Shown here: one piece after another, positions 1 to 5,613 of the stretch | Numbering within the stretch: the stretch's first letter is position 1 | Layout: the number at the start of each line of letters is the position of its first letter | NCBI GenBank assembly: GCA_013202615.1 | Contig: JABMRL010000147.1 | Span: 1-6,042, forward strand | Direction: 5' to 3' | Origin: Dehalococcoidia bacterium | Lineage (GTDB): Bacteria > Chloroflexota > Dehalococcoidia > Dehalococcoidales > RBG-16-60-22 | Length of the DNA stretch: 6,042 bases | Made by a program: the position numbers and the translations under genes | Notes under the pieces: model-generated | Database searches by the model: none | What the model saw: only the letters and a program-made list of their open reading frames with translations | Told to the model about the DNA's origin: nothing

Positions 1-599
1 CCATCTGCCGCGAGCCGGAGACCTTCCTCTACACCAGCTTCGAACTTAACAGTCCCGATGACCTGGACGGCAAGAAAATGAGACTCCTCGGTGACGAGGC
101 AGAGATTTTCAGCCCGCTGGGTGTGGCGGCTGTTGCCACCCCGAGCCCGGAACTCTATGAGGCTCTGCAGCGAGGCGTTATCGACGGTTTCCAGCACTCC
201 AGCCTGGCCGTTGACCTGAACTTCGGCTTCCAGGAAATCGTGGACTATGCCTACGTTTCTCCTGCCCGCCAGCCCACCGACGCGTACATCTATCTCGTCA
301 ACGAGCAGTCATGGGCCGACCTGCCCAACGACCTGAAGTGGATATTCACCGAACTGGTCTGGGCTGAGGGCATACGGCACTATGCGGAGTGGACCTACAA
401 GAACACCACCGCCACCGCAGAGTGGATTGCTGCTGGCGTACAGGTCCAACCGGTACCCCAGTCAGTGGAAGACATGATAGTAGCAAATTCCAATGAATTC
501 TATGCCAAGCGCCAGGCCGAGAGCCCGTTCTACGACAAGCTCATGAAGTCCCTGTTCAACTGGCGGGACGCCTACGCGGCAACCTACCCGCGCCTGTAA
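1..599 (+). CDS. TRAP transporter substrate-binding protein, DctP family (5' end missing)
   Basis: This is the C-terminal part of a periplasmic solute receptor for a TRAP transporter, which binds a small organic anion and delivers it to the membrane subunits. The reading frame is open from the left edge (first full codon at 3), giving 198 visible residues to the TAA at 597-599. Family full length is about 330-350 aa, so the signal peptide and first lobe lie outside the window. Visible signatures are a DLDGKKMR segment (about 56-83), matching the family's 'LkGlkiR' stretch whose Arg contacts the substrate carboxylate, then PELYEALQRGVIDG (about 144-185), the typical helix and 'G-DG' turn. The end, FNWRDAYAATYPRL, lacks any membrane anchor. 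The next two genes are the cognate permeases. The substrate cannot be read from this fragment; C4-dicarboxylates, other carboxylates or aromatic acids are all possible. The internal ATG at 78 is not the true start, because homology continues upstream. Confidence 0.93.
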   Translation, partial: ICREPETFLYTSFELNSPDDLDGKKMRLLGDEAEIFSPLGVAAVATPSPELYEALQRGVIDGFQHSSLAVDLNFGFQEIVDYAYVSPARQPTDAYIYLVNEQSWADLPNDLKWIFTELVWAEGIRHYAEWTYKNTTATAEWIAAGVQVQPVPQSVEDMIVANSNEFYAKRQAESPFYDKLMKSLFNWRDAYAATYPRL

Positions 600-613
600 T
601 TTCCAGAATCAAC

Positions 614-645
614 TCCCCGCCCCGGAGCCATCTTCGGGGCGGGGA
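614..645 (+). promoter_or_regulatory. GC-rich intercistronic hairpin between binding-protein and permease genes
   Basis: Positions 614-627 pair with 632-645 through 14 bp (one G-T wobble at 625/634) around a 4-base CCAT loop. The inner core, CCCCGCCCCG with CGGGGCGGGG, is perfect. No T-run follows, since the next bases are AAACGTAATG, so a full rho-independent terminator is unlikely. By analogy with other binding-protein/permease operons, such a structure can protect the upstream mRNA or weaken read-through, so that the binding protein is made in excess over the permeases. That role is inferred; the structure itself is directly visible. Confidence 0.8.
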
Positions 646-671
646 AACGTAATGTCTAGAAAAGAAAAATT

Positions 672-1181
672 ATGAAGAAATTTATTCATACCATTGACGC
701 CATCAGCGTGTGGACAGCTCTCACGGGAAGGTGGTTCATCGTGGCACTGATGGTGCTGGTGACAGTTGAAGTCACGCTACGCTATGTTTTCACCAAGCCT
801 ACCCTCTGGGGATATGAGCTCCACGTCATGCTCGCTGCCAGCTCGTATATCCTCGCCTTTGCCTATACCCATAAACTCCGGGCGCATGTTCGCGTCGACA
901 TGATATATGCCCACCTCCCCCAGAGAGGGCAAGCCCTCATTGATTGCCTGGGCAACCTGCTCATGTTTTTCCCGTTCGTATTCCTGCTGACCTTCGCCGC
1001 CTGGAACTGGATGTTTGATTCCTGGGCAACCAGTGAGAAGATGCCCATTACCGGCTGGTATCCGCCGGCGGGACCATTGAGAACCGTAGTGTTCTACGGG
1101 ATTGCCTTATTTGCTCTTCAGACCGTGGCGCATTTTATTCGTGATACGTATATGTTGATAAAGGGCAAGCCTTATGATTGA
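672..1181 (+). CDS. TRAP transporter small permease, DctQ family
   Basis: This is the small integral membrane subunit of a TRAP transporter. It pairs with the large DctM-type subunit in the inner membrane. At 169 aa the length is normal for the family. Four hydrophobic segments are visible, at about residues 21-40, 52-66, 88-112 and 138-160. Family landmarks include E33 and R37 in 'EVTLRYVF', W46 and E49 in 'LWGYEL' just after the first helix, and H72-V73-R74-V75-D76, resembling the conserved 'aH-rVD' loop. The SD before this ATG is poor (only an A-rich AAAGAAAA). A seven-codon frame at 652-675 ends in an ATGA overlap with the start, so translation may depend on coupling. The 3' end overlaps the large permease gene by 8 bases, as expected for subunits made together. 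The family call is firm; the substrate is unknown. Confidence 0.94.
   Translation: MKKFIHTIDAISVWTALTGRWFIVALMVLVTVEVTLRYVFTKPTLWGYELHVMLAASSYILAFAYTHKLRAHVRVDMIYAHLPQRGQALIDCLGNLLMFFPFVFLLTFAAWNWMFDSWATSEKMPITGWYPPAGPLRTVVFYGIALFALQTVAHFIRDTYMLIKGKPYD
1160..1173 (+). promoter_or_regulatory. Ribosome binding site of the large permease, inside the small permease gene
   Basis: AAAGGG at 1160-1165 lies 8 bases before the ATG at 1174, within the last codons of the small permease gene. The SD and the ATGATTGA overlap of start and stop support the 1174 start and suggest coupled translation of the two membrane subunits. Confidence 0.65.
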
Positions 1182-2508
1182 TTTAAGTCCGGAAATGGTC
1201 ACCGCCATCATGATAGGCGGTGTTTTTATCGGGGTCTTGACCGGTTTCCCCCTTGGATTTATCGTCGGTGGTCTGGCTTTGTTTGTTGGCTTCTTCATTT
1301 TCGGAGGCCAGGTCATTGACGTTATCTACGTCCGTATCTACGGCATCATGACCAACTACATAATCATCGCGGTACCGTTGTTTGTTTTCATGGGGGTGAT
1401 GCTGGAACGCTCCGGGATAGCGGAACGCTTATATGATGCCCTTTACCTGTGGCTTGGCGGCTTTCGAGGCGGTCTGGCCATCGTTACCGTGCTCATGGGC
1501 ACCGTCATCGCCGCCACCGTGGGCATCATCGCCGCTTCCATCACCATGCTGGCGATGGCAGTGCTACCGTCAATGTTGAAACGGGGTTACAGCAAATCCC
1601 TGGCCACCGGCGCCGTAACTGCTGGCGGCTGTCTGGGAATACTTATTCCCCCGAGTATTATGCTCGTGCTTTACGGACCGATGGCCGGTATTTCCGTGGG
1701 CCAGCTCTTCTTCGGCGCGTTTTTACCCGGATTTACCCTGTCCGGCCTGTACGTCATCTACATTACTATACGCAGTTATCTCCAGCCGCAAATTGCACCG
1801 GCCGTACCAATGGAAGACAGAAAAGTGCCGTTTATGAAGAAAACCATGATGCTGATTACCTCCATTGTACCGGTCGCCATTCTCATCCTGTCGGTACTGG
1901 GTGTAATCTTCTTCGGCATCGCACCCCCCACCGAAGCCGCTGGCGTCGGCGCTTTCATGGCTACCATATTGACCATCGCCTACGGACGTTTCAGCCTTGC
2001 CACCCTGAAAGAGGCTTCGCTCATCACCATGCGAGCCTGTGGCTTTATCTTCGTCATCGTTACCATGGCGGTGGCTTTCAGTGCCGTCTTCCTCGGCGGC
2101 GGTGGCCGCGAGGTTATGTCCGACATCATTTTGAGTGCTCCCGGTGGCAAGTGGGGTGTCTTTGCCATCATCATGTTAATCATCTTCCTCATGGGCATGT
2201 TCATCGAATGGATAGCCATCGTTTATATTATGGTGCCCATTATCACCCCCATTGCCGCGGCGGCGGGTTTCGACATCCTCTGGTTCTCCATTATGGTCTG
2301 CGTGAATCTCCAGATGGCTTTCATGACACCGCCTTTCGCCTCCGGAATATTCATCTGCCGCGGTGCCTGTGACCCGAAGCTTGGTGTCACCATGGGAGAT
2401 ATCGTCAGAGGTGTGCTACCACATGTGGCATTGATTATTGTCGGGTTAATTATCTTCACAATTTTCCCACAGATTATTACCTGGTTACCCAGCCTGATGA
2501 TACGTTAG
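1174..2508 (+). CDS. TRAP transporter large permease, DctM family
   Basis: This is the large membrane subunit that carries substrate across the inner membrane, driven by a Na+ or H+ gradient. At 444 aa it is within the usual 425-445 range. Almost the whole chain is hydrophobic, in line with the family's 11-13 helices. Family signatures, in order, are PLFVFMGVMLERSG (68-81), LPSMLKRGY (131-139), the LGILIPPS motif (154-161), APPTEAAGVGAF (250-261), GMFIEW (341-346) and TPPFASGIF (385-393). The two Pro-rich re-entrant-type motifs, at 159-160 and 386-387, are intact, so nothing suggests a broken gene. It overlaps the small permease gene by 8 bases and is followed after 45 bases by the first small uncharacterised gene. 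The family is certain; the substrate and coupling ion are not readable here. Confidence 0.96.
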   Translation: MIDLSPEMVTAIMIGGVFIGVLTGFPLGFIVGGLALFVGFFIFGGQVIDVIYVRIYGIMTNYIIIAVPLFVFMGVMLERSGIAERLYDALYLWLGGFRGGLAIVTVLMGTVIAATVGIIAASITMLAMAVLPSMLKRGYSKSLATGAVTAGGCLGILIPPSIMLVLYGPMAGISVGQLFFGAFLPGFTLSGLYVIYITIRSYLQPQIAPAVPMEDRKVPFMKKTMMLITSIVPVAILILSVLGVIFFGIAPPTEAAGVGAFMATILTIAYGRFSLATLKEASLITMRACGFIFVIVTMAVAFSAVFLGGGGREVMSDIILSAPGGKWGVFAIIMLIIFLMGMFIEWIAIVYIMVPIITPIAAAAGFDILWFSIMVCVNLQMAFMTPPFASGIFICRGACDPKLGVTMGDIVRGVLPHVALIIVGLIIFTIFPQIITWLPSLMIR

Positions 2509-2515
2509 TAACCAG
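2481..2515 (+). repeat. Inverted repeat across the stop codon of the large permease gene
   Basis: CTGGTTAC at 2481-2488 is the exact reverse complement of GTAACCAG at 2508-2515, with a 19-base loop spanning the last codons and the TAG stop. No T-run follows. It could be a weak mRNA processing or attenuating structure between the transporter genes and the small paralogue genes, but an 8-bp stem with a loop this long could also arise by chance. Confidence 0.35.
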
Positions 2516-2553
2516 TATCAGATACCTTAATTTAGAGACTGGAGGCGGGGTTT

Positions 2554-2967
2554 ATGACGCATGAAGTGCATAAAGTGGTAAGAGAGGCTGGCGGGCTGCG
2601 CATCGTCATTGCCGACTCAGCCACCTCGATTACCGAAGACAATAAAAATGACATCGTCGTTAACGGCTCCCACTGCGGGGCCAATATCGCTCCCGACTAT
2701 ATACTCCCGAACGGCACCCGTGGCTCTATCGGCAACGACGCCGGCACCGGCCTGGAGAATGCGGGAGTAGCGAGCCTGTCATCTCTTGACAAGCACGGTA
2801 TTCCGGCCGCCGCCGTAGCGGCAATGTCCGCTGAAATCGGCGTTGGTCAGTCCACCTACAACGAGGGGGTCATATCGGCAGTCAACGAAGTAGCCAGGAA
2901 AATGGGGGTTACGGTTGGCATGTCGGCTAAAGAAGCTGCTGACAAGATGTTCGAAGGAATCTCCTGA
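2554..2967 (+). CDS. Uncharacterised small protein, first of a tandem paralogue pair (GSHCG/NDAG family)
   Basis: I do not recognise a named function. The 137-aa product has no signal peptide or membrane segment and looks like a small soluble alpha/beta protein. A beta-strand-like IVIADSAT (17-24) leads to D21/S22, then DIVVNGSHCG (33-42) with H40 and C41, then IGNDAGTG (59-66) with N61/D62, then GIPAAAVAAMSA (82-93), IGVGQSTY (95-102), SAVNE (108-112) and GMSAKEAADK (122-131). The polar residues clustered after short strands resemble a binding or catalytic centre, but that is inference. The ATG is preceded by GGAGG (2541-2545) at 8 bases. It follows the large permease by 45 bases, probably in the same transcript, and the next gene encodes a protein about 50% identical. 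From memory, similar uncharacterised proteins of this size carry a G-S-H-x-G motif; I could not check this. Confidence 0.85.
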   Translation: MTHEVHKVVREAGGLRIVIADSATSITEDNKNDIVVNGSHCGANIAPDYILPNGTRGSIGNDAGTGLENAGVASLSSLDKHGIPAAAVAAMSAEIGVGQSTYNEGVISAVNEVARKMGVTVGMSAKEAADKMFEGIS

Positions 2968-2990
2968 AATACCAGGAAAGTGGTTACTAA

Positions 2991-3004
2991 AGGGGGAGGT
3001 AAAA
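2991..3004 (+). promoter_or_regulatory. Strong ribosome binding site that fixes a TTG start
   Basis: AGGGGGAGGT (2991-3000) sits 4 bases before a TTG at 3005-3007. No ATG or GTG lies at a suitable distance in this frame. Starting at TTG lines the protein up with its upstream paralogue from the first residue, with one gap, and leaves a 37-base gap after the previous stop. The in-frame ATG at 2915 would add 30 residues with no counterpart in the paralogue. Confidence 0.8.
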
Positions 3005-3424
3005 TTGGCTGGTGATATAACTGTAATAAAGCAATCTGGAAACCGTAAAATAGTCATTGCTGATTCTGCGGCGGCTATGGACGAAAGAAGCAAGGGCGAT
3101 GTCTTTGTTGATGGCTCCCACTGCGGGATAAATGTTGGTGAAATGACCATCCACAATGAAATGGGCGCCATGATTGGTAATGATGCTGGGATGGGTAAGA
3201 ATGACGCCGGTATCGCCGCCCTCAAAATGTGCGATGAACGTGGCATTCCAGCGGCCGCTGTGGCGGCGATGTCAGCCAAAATTGGCAACGGCAAGAGCAC
3301 CTATGAGCAGGGCAAGGTTTCCGTGGTTAATGAAGCAGCCAAGAAACTGGGCGTCACGCCCGGTATGTCCGCCGTGGAAGCCGCCGATAAACTGCTTGAG
3401 AGCCTGAACAAGGGCGGGAAATAG
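3005..3424 (+). CDS. Uncharacterised small protein, second of the tandem paralogue pair (TTG start)
   Basis: This 139-aa paralogue of the preceding gene product has about 68 identical positions over about 137 aligned residues (counted by hand). All the likely key blocks are kept: IVIADSA (16-22), DVFVDGSHCG (32-41) with H39 and C40, IGNDAGMG (57-64), GIPAAAVAAMSA (80-91), IG-G-STY, S-VNE and GMSA-EAADK. Divergence is concentrated in the N-terminus, the loop after GSHCG and the Lys-rich tail ending NKGGK. No signal peptide or membrane span is visible. Function is unknown. Keeping two full copies side by side suggests either a heteromeric complex or two related substrates. It is probably co-transcribed with the upstream gene and is the last gene before a 250-base non-coding stretch ending in a likely terminator. 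The TTG start is chosen over the upstream ATG at 2915 because of the strong SD and the paralogue alignment. Confidence 0.85.
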   Translation: MAGDITVIKQSGNRKIVIADSAAAMDERSKGDVFVDGSHCGINVGEMTIHNEMGAMIGNDAGMGKNDAGIAALKMCDERGIPAAAVAAMSAKIGNGKSTYEQGKVSVVNEAAKKLGVTPGMSAVEAADKLLESLNKGGK

Positions 3425-3483
3425 TATTTTTTCATGAACTCTTCGCCGGTAAGACGTGAAGGTATAAAGGGAAATGATATGTG

Positions 3484-3547
3484 CTGATATTGCTGGTTTG
3501 ATGGCAATACCCTTGCTTCCCAGGTTTATCATAACCCAGCATATCAG
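3484..3547 (+). repeat. Imperfect inverted repeat with a long loop
   Basis: Positions 3484-3496 (CTGATATTGCTGG) pair with 3536-3547 (CCAGCATATCAG): 12 pairs with a single bulged T, around a 39-base loop. It could be an mRNA structure or, as separated DNA half-sites, an operator for a regulator encoded elsewhere. It lies 23 bases before the terminator-like hairpin. A role is not established. Confidence 0.5.
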
Positions 3548-3554
3548 AATACAC

Positions 3555-3613
3555 GAAAAGCCACTTCGACCCCCTGTAATGAATCAGAGAGAGAAAATTA
3601 CAGGGGGCTTTTC
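3555..3613 (+). terminator. Probable rho-independent terminator after the small paralogue genes
   Basis: CCCCCTGTAAT (3570-3580) pairs perfectly with ATTACAGGGGG (3597-3607), giving an 11-bp stem with a 16-base A/G-rich loop. The five G residues at the stem base are followed directly by CTTTTC (3608-3613), a short T-run. GAAAAG at 3555-3560 can pair with that CTTTTC past a bulge, a common terminator layout. It would end the transcript from the transporter and small paralogue genes before the dehydrogenase gene, which would then need its own promoter or read-through. The T-run is only four bases, so termination may be partial. Confidence 0.65.
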
Positions 3614-3674
3614 ATGGGTAATACAGAATGGAATACCTGACGGTCAAATTTGATGCGGAAAGGGGCGTGCCCAA

Positions 3675-4706
3675 ATGAAAGCACTGGTAAAAACAAGCGA
3701 AGCTATAGGATTCGAATACAGGGATGTTGATGTGCCCAAAATCGGGCCCAAGGATGTCCTGGTCAAGATTATGGGCACCACGATATGCGGCAGTGACATC
3801 CACGTCTATCATTCATCACCCAACATCATGAAAATGTGCCAACTTCCCATTGTTGTCGGCCATGAAACCTGCGGCGATGTGGTGGAAGTGGGCGAGTGCG
3901 TGACCAGCCTAAAAAAGGGCGACCTGGTCTCTCCAGAACCACATATTTTCTGCGGGGAATGCTATTATTGCCAGAACAACGCCGCGCTCAACTGTCTGAA
4001 CATGGGGCTCCTCGGCCACACAATCGGCGGTGCCTTTGCCTCATATATGGCCGTGCCCGCCCACGTCTGCTGGAAACACCCGGCGGGTACTTCCTACGAA
4101 CTCGGTGCCATCCACGAGCCCGTCGGCGTGGGAGTCCACAGCGTTATGTCCGGGCCGATTAACGGCAAAAGCGTAGCTGTTTTCGGCTGCGGGCCCATCG
4201 GCATGTTCGCCATCGGCGCCTCCAGGGTCTTCGGGGCTACCAAAATGTTCGGCATTGAGGTGGCACCCAAAAGAGTCGAAATGGCAAGAAAGCTCTTCCC
4301 CGATGCTACCATAATCAACCCCAAAGAGCAGGACCCGGTCAAGACAATTAAGGACGCCACCGACGGCCTTGGCGTGGACGTGTCCATTGAGCTCAGCGGT
4401 CACCCCGAAGCCACCCGGATGTGTTTTGACGTTCTGAAACGTGAGGGCAGGGTAAGCCTGGTCGGTGTACCCCCGGGGCCAATGGAGTTCAACTTCCACG
4501 CCAATATCATACTCAAGGAAGCCACGGTTCGAGGTGTGTTCGGCCGCGAAATCTGGCAGACGTGGTGGCAGCTTAGAGCCATGCTGGATACGGGCCGGTT
4601 TGACCCGCTGCCGATTATAACCCACCGCTTCCCGCTGGCTGAATTTGAGCAGGCTTTCAAAATGGCCGAAAGCGGTGAGGCGGGAAAAGTGCTGTTGATT
4701 CCCTGA
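3675..4706 (+). CDS. Zinc-dependent medium-chain dehydrogenase, L-threonine 3-dehydrogenase-like
   Basis: This is a cytoplasmic NAD-dependent alcohol/polyol dehydrogenase of the medium-chain family, 343 aa like bacterial Tdh. The catalytic zinc site is intact: C38 in ICGSDIH, H63-E64 in VVGHE, and E148 in [11 protein letters not shown]. Structural zinc Cys are C93, C96, C99 and C107. The Rossmann loop GCGPIG (171-176) is followed by E195 at the end of the second strand, which favours NAD over NADP. The C-terminal half closely follows E. coli Tdh as I remember it, notably GREIWQTW and PIITHRF, and H90 is also kept. Two differences from Tdh are S40 instead of Thr in 'CGTD' and the 'EP' motif where Tdh has 'DP', which is more like sorbitol dehydrogenases. 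A different secondary alcohol or hydroxy acid is therefore possible. No kbl-type partner, expected for threonine breakdown, is seen in the window. The start is supported by GGAAAGGGG (3657-3665) at 9 bases. Confidence 0.93.
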   Translation: MKALVKTSEAIGFEYRDVDVPKIGPKDVLVKIMGTTICGSDIHVYHSSPNIMKMCQLPIVVGHETCGDVVEVGECVTSLKKGDLVSPEPHIFCGECYYCQNNAALNCLNMGLLGHTIGGAFASYMAVPAHVCWKHPAGTSYELGAIHEPVGVGVHSVMSGPINGKSVAVFGCGPIGMFAIGASRVFGATKMFGIEVAPKRVEMARKLFPDATIINPKEQDPVKTIKDATDGLGVDVSIELSGHPEATRMCFDVLKREGRVSLVGVPPGPMEFNFHANIILKEATVRGVFGREIWQTWWQLRAMLDTGRFDPLPIITHRFPLAEFEQAFKMAESGEAGKVLLIP

Positions 4707-4732
4707 GAATGGATACAGATATTACGGAAACA

Positions 4733-4753
4733 AGCGATATTCCCTCAATCGCT
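4733..4753. repeat. Short dyad before the first SDR gene
   Basis: AGCGAT (4733-4738) and ATCGCT (4748-4753) form a perfect 6-bp inverted repeat with a 9-base spacer, in the 64-base gap between the zinc dehydrogenase and SDR genes. It could be a small operator or a weak hairpin just upstream of the SD. A 6-bp dyad can occur by chance. Confidence 0.25.
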
Positions 4754-4770
4754 GTAAAGGTAGGTGAGCT

Positions 4771-5592
4771 ATGGGAGAACGTCTGAAAAACAAGGTGGCT
4801 ATTATCACCGGCGCCGGCTCAATCCTGGCCGGTACAGGCAACGGGAAGGCAACCGCTATCGTCTTTGCCAGGGAAGGCGCCAAAATCATGGCAACCGACT
4901 ACAATCTGGAGGCCGCCGAGGAAACCAAACGCATAATTGAAAAAGAAGGCGGCACGTGCATTTCATTCTACGCCGATGTTTCCAAAGCGAGCGACTGCCA
5001 GAAGATGATAGATACCTGCGTTGAGAAGTTCGGTCGGGTCGACATCCTGCACAATAACGTGGGAATGGGCGGCTATGCCGGGCCGGTAGAACTGGCGGAG
5101 GAAATCTGGGACAAGACCATGACCATCAACCTGAAAAGCATGTTCCTCACCTGCAAATATGCTTTACCCTACATGGAGAAGCAGGGAAGCGGCGTTATCG
5201 TCAATATTGCCTCACTCAGCGCCATCAGGTGCCAGCCGGCACCGGCCCTTGCCTACTCGGTGAGCAAGGCCGGAGTGATTGCCCTCACCCGCGAGGTAGC
5301 CATTCAGTATGCCGACAAGGGCATCCGCTGCAACGCCATCCTGCCCGGCATGATGAAGACCCCGATGGTCGAATACTACAACCCGGACGCCTACGGTGAC
5401 GGCAGCGTTGAGCTGATGTGGCAGCGGCGTGACGCCATGTGCCCTACCGGCAAGCAGGGCGAATCGTGGGATGTGGCCCACGCTGCCCTATTCCTGGCTT
5501 CCGATGATTCGAAATACATCACCGGGACGACCCTGCGTGTCGACGGGGGCCTCTCTGGAACCCAGAGGTCATGGCCACCCGATAAGAAATAG
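4771..5592 (+). CDS. Short-chain dehydrogenase/reductase (SDR), first of a tandem pair
   Basis: This is a classical-type cytoplasmic NAD(P)-dependent oxidoreductase acting on an alcohol or ketone of unknown structure. At 273 aa it is complete. The cofactor loop is unusual: T13-G14-A-G-S is followed by ILAGT before G23-N-G-K-A, five residues longer than the usual TGxxxGxG. D43 at the end of strand 2 indicates NAD(H). D69-V70 and NNVG (95-98, instead of the usual NNAG) follow. The catalytic set is N120, S148, Y162 and K166 (YSVSK), then P192-G193 and a standard end, YITGTTLRVDGG (249-260). The C-terminal extension GTQRSWPPDKK is short and polar. SD-like AGGTGAG (4762-4768) precedes the ATG. The gene follows the zinc dehydrogenase by 64 bases and precedes a close paralogue by 21 bases, so one transcript is likely. 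The substrate cannot be assigned; membership of the SDR family is firm. Confidence 0.95.
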   Translation: MGERLKNKVAIITGAGSILAGTGNGKATAIVFAREGAKIMATDYNLEAAEETKRIIEKEGGTCISFYADVSKASDCQKMIDTCVEKFGRVDILHNNVGMGGYAGPVELAEEIWDKTMTINLKSMFLTCKYALPYMEKQGSGVIVNIASLSAIRCQPAPALAYSVSKAGVIALTREVAIQYADKGIRCNAILPGMMKTPMVEYYNPDAYGDGSVELMWQRRDAMCPTGKQGESWDVAHAALFLASDDSKYITGTTLRVDGGLSGTQRSWPPDKK

Positions 5593-5613
5593 CGAACAGA
5601 GAGGAGGATAATA

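Larger units (their letters stand above)
3425..3674. other. 250-base intergenic region with two inverted repeats
   Basis: I see no credible gene here. The stretch holds a T-rich patch just after the small-protein stop (3425-3432), a long-loop inverted repeat (3484-3547), a terminator-like hairpin (3570-3613) and the SD of the dehydrogenase gene (GGAAAGGGG, 3657-3665). I found no convincing -35/-10 pair. The best candidate, ATTACA (3597-3602) with TAATAC (3619-3624) at 16 bases, is weak and overlaps the hairpin. No known riboswitch pattern was recognised. Confidence 0.6.

Noticed and set aside
1449..2372. Long open frame (307 codons) in another + frame inside the large permease gene
   Set aside because: The product is an implausible His/Arg-rich string with no family pattern, and the overlapping frame has all DctM signatures. 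It is an out-of-frame shadow.
2915..3004. Upstream ATG extension of the second small paralogue
   Set aside because: It overlaps the end of the previous gene, adds 30 residues absent from the paralogue, and contains the strong SD that serves the TTG at 3005.
2779..3300. 173-codon open frame on the minus strand across the two small genes
   Set aside because: It is antisense to two conserved paralogues, has no recognisable domain, and arises from mirrored codon bias in duplicated sequence.
3424..3440. T-run right after the second small gene as a terminator
   Set aside because: TATTTTTT is present, but only 3-4 bp pairings precede it. The hairpin at 3570-3607 is a much better candidate.
3597..3624. 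Promoter for the zinc dehydrogenase (ATTACA, 16 bases, TAATAC)
   Set aside because: Both boxes match the sigma-70 consensus poorly and the -35 lies in the terminator stem, so I did not list it as a promoter.
4041..4625. 194-codon open frame on the minus strand
   Set aside because: It lies wholly within the zinc dehydrogenase gene, matches no family I recognise, and is explained by codon bias of the + strand gene.
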